Assembly: GCF_042684505.1 (NCBI RefSeq)
Contig: NZ_JBHULT010000010.1
Coordinates: 1 to 64,000 of the forward strand
Source of the DNA: Salinimicrobium flavum
Lineage (GTDB): Bacteria > Bacteroidota > Bacteroidia > Flavobacteriales > Flavobacteriaceae
Direction of reading: 5' to 3'
DNA length: 64,000 bases
Position numbers and translations under genes: made by a program. The notes under the pieces were generated by a model. It was not told where the DNA came from, ran no database searches, and was given only the letters and a program-made list of their open reading frames with translations. Positions 8,871-17,673 of this stretch are shown here, piece after piece. The stretch's first letter is position 1; each line of letters starts with the position of its first letter.

Positions 8871-10241
8871 CTAAATTAAAAGTAACCCGGTTACATAAAC
8901 AAGAATTCCAACCAGCATCATTACCAGGGTATACGGAAGTATCTCCCGGGCCTTTAACCTTGTGATTGCAAGCAGGGGAAGTGCCCAGAAGGGTTGTAAC
9001 ATATTGGTGATCTGATCACCATAAGCGAAAGCCATGATGGCCTTATTTAAAGGAACTCCAAGTTGTAGTGCACTTTCAAGAACTATGGGGCCCTGGATAG
9101 CCCACTGGCCACCCCCGCTGGGTACGAAGATGTTAACCAGGCCTGCACTAATAAAGGTATATACAGGAAGGCTCACCTCTGTGGCGATGCCTGAAAAGAA
9201 CATGGCTATATCATTTACCATTCCTGTTTCTCTCATGATGCCCATGATCCCAAAATAAAGCGGGAACTGTATTAAAATTGCAGCAGCACCCAATATTGCT
9301 TCATCCAGTGCTTTAAGGAATGAAACAAAAGAGCCGTGCAAAAGGATACAAAGACCGAGCATCAGGAAATTCAACATATTTGGGGTAAGCCTGCCGGCCA
9401 GGAGATCCTGCCGGTAGGAAGCGAAAAAAGCTGCCAGTAAAAGTATTCCGAAAATATGGTTCAGCCATTTGGAATGATCCAGCCTTTCAGCTCCCTTAAT
9501 GATGCCTTCAGAGATAGAATTCCTTTCTTCAGGAAGCTCCACCGCGGCAGTAGGAGTAACTTTGGAAATGAGAAATAACAGGATTGGGATCGCAACCAGG
9601 ATTATTCCGAAGAGCAGCAGGTTCCAGGAAGAAAAGATGGTCGTGTCCGTTGAAATAAAGGAGGGAATTTGTTCCAGTACCCCAACTGTATCCTGTCCCG
9701 GAAAAAGACTTGCCAGGTGCCCTTCTTCCGCAGCCTTTAAAGGGGCACTACCACTTATGCCGCCATGCCAAACCATGAGTCCGGCATAACCTGCAGCCCC
9801 CACCAATGGATAATTTATTTCGAAGCCACGCTCCCGGGCTGATTCTGCTACCTTCCTGGCCATAATGGCTCCAAAGATCAATCCCAGCCCCCAGTTAAAA
9901 AATGCCACGAGCATGGTGGAAACCGAGACTATCACTACAGCACTCGTGTTACTGCTCACCCCGGCGGTAAGTTTTCCCGTAAGCCTTGCCATAGGTTTAC
10001 TCAGGACCAGTACGTGACCCAGTACCAGAATGAGCATCATTTGAACCATAAAGACCAGGAGAGTTGGCTCCCACATCCCTTCTTGCCAGTAATGCAGAAT
10101 ATTAAGGGCACCATCAAAGCTATTGTTCCCGGTAAAGACCAGGGCAAGCAGCATGGTGAACAGCGTTAAAAGAACGGCGAGGGTAAATGGAGCCGGAATG
10201 AGTTTTTTAAAACCTTTCTCAATTAACTGGGCAGCGTTCAT
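8871..10241 (-). CDS. atoE: Short-chain fatty acid transporter, AtoE family
   Basis: The 456-residue, strongly hydrophobic protein has about 11-12 membrane spans. Family-typical runs include ALNILHYWQEGMWEPTLL at the N-terminus, FFNWGLGLIFGAIMARKVA, MVWHGGISGSAPLK, and FVPSGGGQWAIQGPI near residues 365-380. The AtoE/TIGR00366 family carries short-chain fatty acids such as acetoacetate or butyrate into the cell. No acetoacetate-metabolism genes flank it, so the substrate here is open. The symbol is by family. Confidence 0.85.
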   Translation of the reverse strand: MNAAQLIEKGFKKLIPAPFTLAVLLTLFTMLLALVFTGNNSFDGALNILHYWQEGMWEPTLLVFMVQMMLILVLGHVLVLSKPMARLTGKLTAGVSSNTSAVVIVSVSTMLVAFFNWGLGLIFGAIMARKVAESARERGFEINYPLVGAAGYAGLMVWHGGISGSAPLKAAEEGHLASLFPGQDTVGVLEQIPSFISTDTTIFSSWNLLLFGIILVAIPILLFLISKVTPTAAVELPEERNSISEGIIKGAERLDHSKWLNHIFGILLLAAFFASYRQDLLAGRLTPNMLNFLMLGLCILLHGSFVSFLKALDEAILGAAAILIQFPLYFGIMGIMRETGMVNDIAMFFSGIATEVSLPVYTFISAGLVNIFVPSGGGQWAIQGPIVLESALQLGVPLNKAIMAFAYGDQITNMLQPFWALPLLAITRLKAREILPYTLVMMLVGILVYVTGLLLI

Positions 10242-10347
10242 GGCTCAAAGATGTAGAAATATTTTTATTCCTGAACGTTCCCCAAAAAAAATATGCTCCA
10301 AAAAAGCATTTTCAGGAGCAGATCTATAAAATTTAATTTTTCAAAAT

Positions 10348-11559
10348 TCAGCTAAGCGGCATTTCAAAAGTGAAGTTTATTTCTTTTTTTGAAGAGCTAA
10401 CCTTCAGGGTTCCATTATGGGCCTTTGCGATCTCAGAAGCAATATAAAGACCCAGTCCCAAACCTTGTTTTCCGGGTTTATGGTCCTGTCTGTAAAAAGG
10501 CTGGAACAGATTTTTCAAAGCGGTCTCGGGGATCTCATCTCCGGAGTTGGTTACCGAAAGTGAGAAGATTCCATCCCTGGTCCCTGCTTCTACAAAAATT
10601 GGTGTATCCTCATCTCCGTGCGAGAAAGCATTGCTTAAAAGATTAGAAAACAGTTGGCCTACCCTGTTCTTGTCACAATGAACGGGTTGTTCCAGGACGA
10701 GATTTACGGAGAGTTCCCTTTCCGGGGAGTTGGTTTGCAGTTCTTTTATTATTTGCTCCAGTGTTTTAAGCAAGGAAGGATTATCTGTTTTAGGGCTTAT
10801 AAGAATGCCTTCACCCAGACGGCCTCGTGCAAAATCGAGCATATTCTCTATGAGCTTTTCCATCCTGAAGGAAGTGGACTTAATGATCCCTGCCTGTCTT
10901 TTGGTCATTTCGTCTTTTGCTACCTTCAGCAATATCTCTGCGCTCATCCTTGTAGTCGCAAGGGGATTACGAAGATCGTGTCCCAAAATCGCAATGAATT
11001 CCTCCCTCAGAACTGCGGTTTGCTTTTCTTCCTTCAATTCTTCAATTACCAAATTCTTTTCGTCAAGGGCTTGAAGATGAAAGGCAATAAGATCTGCGAA
11101 AAGTTTGAACATTCCCAGGATCTCAGGTGTTTTAATCCTTGCCGGTTTGGGGTCTATAGCACAGAGAGTACCAAAAAAACTTCCATCTTTACGGTAAATG
11201 GGCACTGAAATATAACTCTGGATCCCATAAATGACAGGGGTATGATGATCGAAGTATTGAGGATCTTTTTGAACGTCGTCAATGAGGATTGCCTCATTTT
11301 TTTGCCTAACTTCATGACATATGGTGGTCTCTACCTTTAGTTCATCACCCGGTTTGAGACCAAATGAAATACTGTCTTTTACAGAACAGGTAACCCACTG
11401 GTCTTCTGTGACCCTTGCAATGGCTGCAAAACCCATCCCGGTGGTTCGGCAAACCACATCCAGGAGTTGTGAGACAATAGGTATCCTGTTGATCGCCAGA
11501 ACATCTACATGGATATCTGACGAAAGTTGAGTTGTAGGATTTTTAATAAGAGAAAGTAT
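10348..11559 (-). CDS. GAF-domain sensor histidine kinase with no standard start codon
   Basis: GAF domain (CRTTGMGFAAIARVTED ... VETTICHEV ... YISVPIYRKDGSFFGTLCAIDP), coiled linker, HisKA with phospho-acceptor His in AILGHDLRNPLATT (residue 160 counting from a GTG at 11457), then a HATPase domain with an N-box and GLGLGLYIA. A GTG at 11457 would cut off the start of the GAF domain. The frame stays open upstream to a TAA at 11560-11562, and those 34 codons (including VDVLAINRIPIVSQLLD) match the usual start of this GAF-kinase family. That stretch has no ATG, GTG or TTG; the candidates are ATA at 11559 or ATT at 11547. The listed end is the open-frame limit. No response regulator is adjacent, so it is an orphan cytosolic kinase. 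Confidence 0.8.
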   Translation of the reverse strand: MLSLIKNPTTQLSSDIHVDVLAINRIPIVSQLLDVVCRTTGMGFAAIARVTEDQWVTCSVKDSISFGLKPGDELKVETTICHEVRQKNEAILIDDVQKDPQYFDHHTPVIYGIQSYISVPIYRKDGSFFGTLCAIDPKPARIKTPEILGMFKLFADLIAFHLQALDEKNLVIEELKEEKQTAVLREEFIAILGHDLRNPLATTRMSAEILLKVAKDEMTKRQAGIIKSTSFRMEKLIENMLDFARGRLGEGILISPKTDNPSLLKTLEQIIKELQTNSPERELSVNLVLEQPVHCDKNRVGQLFSNLLSNAFSHGDEDTPIFVEAGTRDGIFSLSVTNSGDEIPETALKNLFQPFYRQDHKPGKQGLGLGLYIASEIAKAHNGTLKVSSSKKEINFTFEMPLS

Positions 11560-11673
11560 TTAGTGAATCGGTAAAAGTAATAAAAATAAGTAATACTGAT
11601 TATCAGAAGGTTATGTTAAATAAATCCTGAGGTATTAATCCACTCATCCTTCTATAAAATCCTTTATTATTAT

Positions 11674-11830
11674 TCAGTTTTTTTTAAATTTTTTAATGGG
11701 TAGTAGCCTAAGGATCTTTCCGTTATCCTCATCAGTAAGCACATGTAGAGAACCGTCCTTGGCCTGTATTCTGTATGACCGTTCTGCGTAGATTTTCGTC
11801 TGGAGCTATTAGTATTTGATCCTTCATCAT
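11674..11830 (-). pseudogene. Decayed 3' end of a PQQ-dependent sugar (sorbosone/aldose) dehydrogenase
   Basis: On the minus strand, codons ending at TGA 11676-11674 encode AKDGSLHVLTDEDNGKILRL, which matches the C-terminal signature of soluble PQQ sugar dehydrogenases (QGPDGxxYVLTDExNGKILRL in typical members). This frame has no start and is closed upstream by a stop at 11806-11808. The preceding piece (MMKDQILIAPDE, from 11830) lies in another frame, so one single-base indel near 11796-11802 would join the two. Nothing further upstream resembles the enzyme. I read it as a frameshifted remnant of a mostly deleted gene. Confidence 0.6.
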
Positions 11831-11986
11831 AATTAGGTTTTGTTCATATCTCACTAATATACAAACATATGAGAGGTATTTTAAGGTGCTAGCCAAATGG
11901 TTGACATTTAAAACAAGGGATGAAAGTCTGCTCCAGTTGGAAGAGGATCTGTCGCTTTTATTACCTTAGATCAAAATTTTGAAAAA
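11831..11986. other. Gap upstream of namA
   Basis: A 27-codon GTG frame at 11886-11969 (+) is present but has nothing else to support it. No clear promoter box or hairpin was found. Confidence 0.35.
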
Positions 11987-13066
11987 ATGGAGAGGACTAC
12001 CGCATTATTTTCACATTTAAATCTACGCTCGGTAGAACTGAAGAACCGCATTGTAGTATCGCCTATGTGCATGTACAGCAGCGAGGATGGATTTTCCAAT
12101 GACTGGCACCTGGTGCATCTGGGAACCAGGGCAGTAGGCGGGGCGGGGCTTGTTATAACCGAAGCCACCGCTGTTTCTCCTGAAGGACGTATTTCACCTG
12201 ACGACCTGGGACTCTGGAAGGACGAACAAATAGAAGGATTAAAGAGGATCACGAAATTTCTGAAAGAGCAGGGGAGTGTGCCGGGCATTCAGTTAGCCCA
12301 TGCCGGAAGAAAAGCTTCTACAACAAGTCCCTGGAAAGGTTATGATGAACTCCGGGAAGAGGAAGGAGGCTGGAAACCTGTGGCCCCAAGCGCCGTGTCA
12401 TTTAAAGAGGGAGGGTGTGTGCCTGAAGCTCTTAATGGTGCCGGTATACAAAAGGTGATCTCAGATTTTAAGATGAGTGCAGAAAGAGCCTTGAAAGCCG
12501 GTTTCCAGGTGGTGGAAATACATGCTGCACATGGATACCTGTTACACGAATTCCTGTCTCCCCTAAGCAATCTGAGAAATGATGAGTACGGAGAAACCCT
12601 GGAGAACCGTTGCCGGTTATTGCTGGAGGTGGTAAAGGCTGTGAGAGAGGTATGGCCAACAGAATTCCCCCTTTTTGTAAGGATCTCTGCAACAGATTGG
12701 GTGGAGGGAGGATGGAATGAAACCGAAGCTGTCTACCTTGCCGGACTCCTTAAAAAATATGAAGTAGATCTGGTAGATTGTTCCTCTGGGGGGCTGGTGC
12801 CTTACGCAGAAATCCCGGTAGAAAAAGGGTATCAGGTAGGTTTTGCAGAAAAGATAAAGAGGGAGGCCGGAATAAAAACCGGCGCGGTTGGTCTTATAAC
12901 CGAATCACAGCAGGCAGAGGAAATTCTACAGCAGGGAAAGGCAGACCTTATTTTCATGGCAAGGGAATTGCTAAGGAACCCATACTTTCCTATGGAAGCT
13001 GCGGAAGCTCTGGGAGCAGACTTTTCCTGGCCACCTCAATACGAAAGGGCGAAAAAGATCAGGTAA
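11987..13066 (+). CDS. namA: NADPH dehydrogenase, old yellow enzyme family (NamA/YqjM type)
   Basis: The 359-residue FMN-dependent TIM barrel carries NRIVVSPMCMYSS near residue 20 (the YqjM-type FMN-contact Cys), GIQLAHAGRK, EIHAAHGYLLHEFLSPLSN with the substrate-binding His pair, and DLIFMARELLRNP for FMN phosphate binding. It reduces activated C=C bonds such as enones, nitro compounds and maleimides with NADPH. The last 8 bases overlap the stop of the convergent gene at 13059, so the two transcripts run into each other. Confidence 0.9.
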   Translation: MERTTALFSHLNLRSVELKNRIVVSPMCMYSSEDGFSNDWHLVHLGTRAVGGAGLVITEATAVSPEGRISPDDLGLWKDEQIEGLKRITKFLKEQGSVPGIQLAHAGRKASTTSPWKGYDELREEEGGWKPVAPSAVSFKEGGCVPEALNGAGIQKVISDFKMSAERALKAGFQVVEIHAAHGYLLHEFLSPLSNLRNDEYGETLENRCRLLLEVVKAVREVWPTEFPLFVRISATDWVEGGWNETEAVYLAGLLKKYEVDLVDCSSGGLVPYAEIPVEKGYQVGFAEKIKREAGIKTGAVGLITESQQAEEILQQGKADLIFMARELLRNPYFPMEAAEALGADFSWPPQYERAKKIR

Positions 13067-13418
13067 GTATAATGGCATCTACTATCCCTCCCACGACGGC
13101 TAGAAGTATAGCCAGCCAAAGGGACGGGGCAAAGCCCCGGGTGTTGAAATCCTTACTCATTTTGTCGGCCAGTTCGATGATGATGGCATAGGCGATGATT
13201 CGGGTAACAAAACCCAAACCCAAAAAATAAAAGATTCCCAGGGTGGCCAGATTCAGGATCACGGTAAGTATCCAGCTGAGAAAGAAACTCAGGATCCCTA
13301 TCATTAAGGCTACCACCAATGCTGTTTTATATCCTTTTAATTCAACTTTAGGGAAAAACCTTGCTGCTACCAGCAATACCAGGGAGTCAATGACAATGTG
13401 TATAAGCCAGTCTATCAT
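13059..13418 (-). CDS. Phage-holin-superfamily-IV-like four-span membrane protein
   Basis: The 119-residue protein has four hydrophobic spans (roughly residues 3-22, 31-57, 60-88 and 99-118) with the family-typical IVIDSLVLLVAARFFPKVE opening. Proteins of this kind are annotated as 4-TMS phage holins or YvlD-like membrane proteins, but in chromosomes they are housekeeping-type membrane proteins of unknown role. No other phage gene is near. The stop overlaps namA by 8 bases. Confidence 0.75.
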   Translation of the reverse strand: MIDWLIHIVIDSLVLLVAARFFPKVELKGYKTALVVALMIGILSFFLSWILTVILNLATLGIFYFLGLGFVTRIIAYAIIIELADKMSKDFNTRGFAPSLWLAILLAVVGGIVDAIILT

Positions 13419-13460
13419 GATTTGTGGGTTCGTTAGAGAATTAATTGATTAGTCATTAAA

Positions 13461-14120
13461 TCAATCTTGTGTTTCACTGATCTTTTTTGCTTTCTCTTTG
13501 AGTTCCTTGATATTCACCGGATAAGGATTCTTCTTTAACACTCCGGCCAGGTGCACCAGGTTATGGACCATAAGGTATAACGTCCTGTTGGTAAAGAAAT
13601 GTTTGTCTCCCCCTGCCTCGATATATGCAGGACCTGGACCGGCAGGCCCTACCCAGTAGCTAAAGGCATTCACCGGCACGGTAAAACCGTGTTCAGAAAG
13701 GTCGAAGCAAATGCTGGAGATCGCCTTTTTGGCCCCGTCTTCATTACCGTCTACCATTACCCCCGCCACTTTATTGAAAGTAGGATACTGGCCATTGTCC
13801 TCACGAGCCTCTGCCCATATTCCATCAAAACGTTCTGCCACTATTTTTGCTACAGAGCTACGGTCTCCTCTCCAAATTGGTGTGGCAATGATCATAATAT
13901 CACTTTGCTTTACTTTGTCAAGGATCTCAGGCCAGTCATCACCTTCGCCTTCATCTGAGGAATTCCCTATGATGACATTGTGATCCACCACCCGAATACT
14001 CTCGGTTTCTACCTCAAGTTCGTGAAAGATGTTTTCAGCATTTTTAATAAAAGCTTCGGTGTTAGAAGTCTCTGGGGATTTTTTTAAGGTGCAATTCAGG
14101 AAAAGTGCTTTTAAAGCCAT
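13461..14120 (-). CDS. Flavodoxin-fold NAD(P)H-dependent oxidoreductase
   Basis: The 219-residue protein begins with the flavodoxin-like ALKALFLNCTLKKSPETSNTE phosphate-binding loop. It then has IIATPIWRGDRSSVAKIVAERFDG, the typical FMN-ring loop of NADPH-dependent FMN reductases and WrbA-like proteins, and GVMVDGNEDGAKKAISSICF. Cytosolic. The physiological electron acceptor is unknown; quinone or nitro reduction is common in the family. The gene sits alone, with a 256-base gap to the divergent ku gene. Confidence 0.82.
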   Translation of the reverse strand: MALKALFLNCTLKKSPETSNTEAFIKNAENIFHELEVETESIRVVDHNVIIGNSSDEGEGDDWPEILDKVKQSDIMIIATPIWRGDRSSVAKIVAERFDGIWAEAREDNGQYPTFNKVAGVMVDGNEDGAKKAISSICFDLSEHGFTVPVNAFSYWVGPAGPGPAYIEAGGDKHFFTNRTLYLMVHNLVHLAGVLKKNPYPVNIKELKEKAKKISETQD

Positions 14121-14376
14121 ATTTTTTATTTGAATTAAAAATTTGATGAAGTTATACCGTCCATAATAAGATGAGATCTACCTTCCTTCTCTTCATCAAG
14201 TTACTTGCTTTTACAGCCCTATCAAAAAGGCTTAAGAAAGCATTAGGTGTTTTTTAAAAAAAATTAACTCTTCCAAGAAGGCTAATCTGAAGATAGTTAA
14301 CAGTTTGCTAATCCGGGAGAATTAGAAGCTCATTTCTTTTATCTTGTAAGGTAGCAACTGCAAAAACCCTCATGTT

Positions 14377-15156
14377 ATGAGATCGATTTGGAACGGGTCA
14401 ATTAGTTTTGGATTAGTGACCATCCCTATAAAAATGTATTCAGGAAGCCAGGACAGACAGCTTGACCTGGATATGCTCGATAAACGTGACCATGCCAGGA
14501 TCAGGTATAAAAGAGTGAATGAGGTAACCGGAAAGGAAGTGGAGTGGAAGGATATTGTAAAAGGCTATAAAGAAGATGATAGTTACATTATTTTGGAAAA
14601 GGAAGATTTCGACCAGGCCAATATGAAAAAATCTAAAACTATTGATATTGAAGAGTTTATCAAAGAGGAGGATGTAGCGGATGTTTTGTTCAAGAAACCT
14701 TATTTTCTGGAACCTCAAAAAAACGGGGAGAAATCTTATAACCTGCTGAAAAATGCTTTAAAGGATACCGGAAAGCTCGGAGTGGCAACTTTTGTTATGA
14801 GGGCTAAAGAGAATCTTAGCCTGGTGGGGGTTTATAAAGATGCACTTGTATTGCACGTAATTCGTTTTGCAGATGAAATCCGCGATCCTTCAGAATTAAA
14901 GATTCCAGATACGAAAGTTTCAAAAAAGGAGGTAGACATGGCGAAATCCCTGATTGAAGAGTATACCGAAAAATTCGATTTTGAAAAATATAAAGACGTC
15001 TATAACGATCAATTGTTGAAGATCATCAAATCCAAGACTGCCGGTAAAAAGGTTAAGGTTGAGAAATTCGAGAGCAAAGCTACTCCTGCAAAAGACCTTA
15101 TGGCCCAGTTAAAAGCGAGTCTGGACAAAAAGAAGAAAAAAAGCAAAGCTTCATAA
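14377..15156 (+). CDS. ku: Ku protein, non-homologous end joining
   Basis: The 259-residue protein has the bacterial Ku core: MRSIWNGSISFGLVTIPIKMYS at the N-terminus, DHARIRYKRVNEVTGKEVEW, and EEYTEKFDFEKYKDVYNDQLLKII near residue 205. The C-terminus is a basic lysine tail, usual in bacterial Ku. It forms a homodimeric ring on broken DNA ends and recruits LigD. The TAA is followed directly by the ligD ATG with no spacer, so both are made from one message and can act as a two-gene repair pathway. Confidence 0.95.
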   Translation: MRSIWNGSISFGLVTIPIKMYSGSQDRQLDLDMLDKRDHARIRYKRVNEVTGKEVEWKDIVKGYKEDDSYIILEKEDFDQANMKKSKTIDIEEFIKEEDVADVLFKKPYFLEPQKNGEKSYNLLKNALKDTGKLGVATFVMRAKENLSLVGVYKDALVLHVIRFADEIRDPSELKIPDTKVSKKEVDMAKSLIEEYTEKFDFEKYKDVYNDQLLKIIKSKTAGKKVKVEKFESKATPAKDLMAQLKASLDKKKKKSKAS

Positions 15157-17580
15157 ATGGGACTGGACGAGTACAAACGAAAAAGAAATTTTTCAAAAAC
15201 TCCCGAACCCAAAGGTGCTTATGGCAAAAAACAACCACATTTAAGGTTTGTGATCCAGCGGCATCGTGCCACCCGGCTGCACTATGACCTGCGCCTGGAG
15301 ATGGAGGGAGTGCTGAAAAGCTGGGCGGTACCAAAAGGACCTTCAATGAATCCCGCTGATAAACGCCTTGCCATCCAAACAGAAGACCACCCCATTAAAT
15401 ATCTGACCTTTCACGGTACAATTCCCAAAGGTAATTACGGGGCCGGGGAAATGAGTATCTGGGATGAAGGAACCTATAAGCTTACAGGCGGAGGAAGCGA
15501 GGAAGAGCTTTTAGAGCAGCTTGAAAAAGGAGACCTGAAACTTGAATTTTTTGGAGCCAGACTGCAGGGAACTTTCGCACTGGTGCATACCCGGCGTGGG
15601 GGTGAAAAAGATAACCAGTGGTTGCTAATCAAAAAGAAAGATGAATTTTCGACCGAGCTTGATTATGATGCTGAAGATCTTAGTGAACATGCAGCCGGAG
15701 AAAAGGTAAAAAAGCTACAGGTCACCCAACTGGTAAAGCCCATGCTGGCTACAAAAGCTTCAGGTATCTTCAATAAAGCAAACTGGATCTATGAACTAAA
15801 ATGGGATGGCTACCGTGCCCTTGCAAATATTTACGAAGGGAAGGTGGACCTGTATTCCCGTAACGGCATTTCTTTTAAAAGTAAATTCACTTCGGTATAC
15901 AATAACCTGAAGGCAATCCCACATGACGTCATTCTTGACGGGGAAATCGTTGCTCTGGATGAGAACGGATTGCCGCAATTTCAGAATCTCCAGAACTACC
16001 AGACGAACCCTTCGGGGGAACTGCGGTATTATGTGTTCGATATACTTTACCTGAACGGACACAACATTATGCACCTGCCGCTGTTGGAGCGAAAAAGCCT
16101 TATTTCTGATGTGATCGAAGATATTCCCCAGGTCTATTACTGTGATCATATCGAAAGCATGGGAAAAACTTTTTTTGAACAAGCGATAAAATCCGGGATG
16201 GAGGGTGTAATTGCGAAAAAAGCGGACTCTCAATATATTCCGGGAAGCAGGAGCGATAATTGGCTCAAGATAAAGGCTTTTGAGAGTCAGGAAGCCTTGA
16301 TTTGCGGATATACCGAATCTGACAGTGCAGCTCCTTTCGGATCTCTTATTCTGGGAATGCACCGTGATGGGGAATTGGTGTATATTGGTAACTGCGGAAC
16401 AGGATTCAGTGACCAGGATCGTAAAGAACTCTTTGAAAAATTCCAACCACTGGTAACCGGGGAACGGCCATTTGGGAAGAAGGTGAACCTGAAAGGGCGG
16501 AAGCCGGTATGGCTTCTCCCGGAACTTATATGCGAGGTTAGATTCACCGAATGGACTTCCTCAGGTCACATGAGGCATCCGTCTTTTAAAGGATTGCGGT
16601 TTGACAAACTCCCGTCTGAAATTGATAAGGAGAAAGTGGCCAAAGTGCCCAAACAGGGAAGAGCTTCTAAAAAAGCCGGTGATTTTCTGGAGATAGGAGG
16701 GATCCAGGTTCCCATTAGCAACCTTGATAAGATCTACTGGCCCGAATCAGGGCTTCGGAAGTTTGACCTCATTGAATATTACCTGCAGATAGCCGATTAT
16801 ATCCTACCTTTCTTAAAGGACCGTCCCCAGAACCTGCACCGGCATCCCAATGGAATTAATGAGCCCGGTTTCTATCAAAAAGATACTGCCGGGATTTTTC
16901 CACACTGGCTGGAAACCTTGAAAGTTCACTCCCGTTCCAGTCAAAAAGAAATAGAATATATTCTCTGCCAGAATGAGGCAAGCCTTATTTACCTTGCCAA
17001 TCTTGGCTGTATAGAGCTAAATCCCTGGAGTTCCCGTAAAGACAGCCTGGAGTATCCTGATTTTACCGTAATCGATATTGATCCATCAGAAAAAACCACT
17101 TTTGAGGAGGTGGTAAAAGTTGCGCTTGTAGCCAAACAGGTTTTAGAAAAGGCGCAGATAAAAGGTTATATAAAAACTTCAGGTTCCAGCGGACTTCATA
17201 TCTACATTCCCCTTGGAGGCAAATACGATTATGATGAAGCCCGTGACTTCACAAAGATCCTTTGTTATTTCGTACAGGAAGAATTACCCGACCTTACCAG
17301 TATGGAACGAAATGTGAAAAAACGTAAAGGGAAAATATATCTCGATTTCCTTCAGAACAGAAAAGGACAAACGCTCGCGGCTCCGTATTGTGCAAGACCT
17401 AAACCTGGAGCTACTGTTTCTGCCCCTCTTGAATGGGAAGAAGTGGGACCGGGGTTGGACATGAGGGATTTTACCATAAAAACAATGCCCGATAGAATTG
17501 CGGAAAAGCCTGATCTTTTCCTCCCGGTTCTGGATAAAGGGATCAGCATTGAGAAGGCTCTGGAAGCCCTTGCAGGCTAA
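15157..17580 (+). CDS. ligD: DNA ligase D (phosphoesterase-ligase-polymerase fusion)
   Basis: The 807-residue protein has three domains. Residues about 1-170 are the 3'-phosphoesterase (RFVIQRHRATRLHYDLRLE and GTIPKGNYGAG). Residues about 190-500 are the ATP-dependent ligase with nucleophile K215 in ELKWDGYRA, then GEIVALDE and GVIAKKADSQY. Residues about 520-800 are the primase-like polymerase (IYWPESG, TVIDIDPS with the metal Asps, KTSGSSGLHIYIPL). The order PE-LIG-POL differs from the mycobacterial POL-PE-LIG order but is common elsewhere. It joins DNA ends held by the Ku product encoded directly upstream. The full length is intact. Confidence 0.95.
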   Translation: MGLDEYKRKRNFSKTPEPKGAYGKKQPHLRFVIQRHRATRLHYDLRLEMEGVLKSWAVPKGPSMNPADKRLAIQTEDHPIKYLTFHGTIPKGNYGAGEMSIWDEGTYKLTGGGSEEELLEQLEKGDLKLEFFGARLQGTFALVHTRRGGEKDNQWLLIKKKDEFSTELDYDAEDLSEHAAGEKVKKLQVTQLVKPMLATKASGIFNKANWIYELKWDGYRALANIYEGKVDLYSRNGISFKSKFTSVYNNLKAIPHDVILDGEIVALDENGLPQFQNLQNYQTNPSGELRYYVFDILYLNGHNIMHLPLLERKSLISDVIEDIPQVYYCDHIESMGKTFFEQAIKSGMEGVIAKKADSQYIPGSRSDNWLKIKAFESQEALICGYTESDSAAPFGSLILGMHRDGELVYIGNCGTGFSDQDRKELFEKFQPLVTGERPFGKKVNLKGRKPVWLLPELICEVRFTEWTSSGHMRHPSFKGLRFDKLPSEIDKEKVAKVPKQGRASKKAGDFLEIGGIQVPISNLDKIYWPESGLRKFDLIEYYLQIADYILPFLKDRPQNLHRHPNGINEPGFYQKDTAGIFPHWLETLKVHSRSSQKEIEYILCQNEASLIYLANLGCIELNPWSSRKDSLEYPDFTVIDIDPSEKTTFEEVVKVALVAKQVLEKAQIKGYIKTSGSSGLHIYIPLGGKYDYDEARDFTKILCYFVQEELPDLTSMERNVKKRKGKIYLDFLQNRKGQTLAAPYCARPKPGATVSAPLEWEEVGPGLDMRDFTIKTMPDRIAEKPDLFLPVLDKGISIEKALEALAG

Positions 17581-17673
17581 CGGGTGCCGGCTGTGATTCA
17601 GTATCTTACGAAAAAAATTAGGATTTATTTAAGGTTTATGTATCTTTAGGGAAATTTCTAAAATACCAGGGAA

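Noticed and set aside
10654..11208. 184-codon frame antisense to the GAF kinase gene
   Set aside because: The kinase on the other strand is a clear protein with all motifs; the antisense translation has no family features.
11886..11969. 27-codon GTG frame with helical, amphipathic translation upstream of namA
   Set aside because: No ATG, no promoter and no recognised family; the open frame is short enough to arise by chance.
13059..13418. Phage holin label as a sign of a prophage
   Set aside because: Single membrane gene of a family widespread in chromosomes; no other phage genes nearby.
15796..16446. 216-codon frame antisense to ligD
   Set aside because: It lies wholly inside the LigD ligase domain and shows no recognisable fold.
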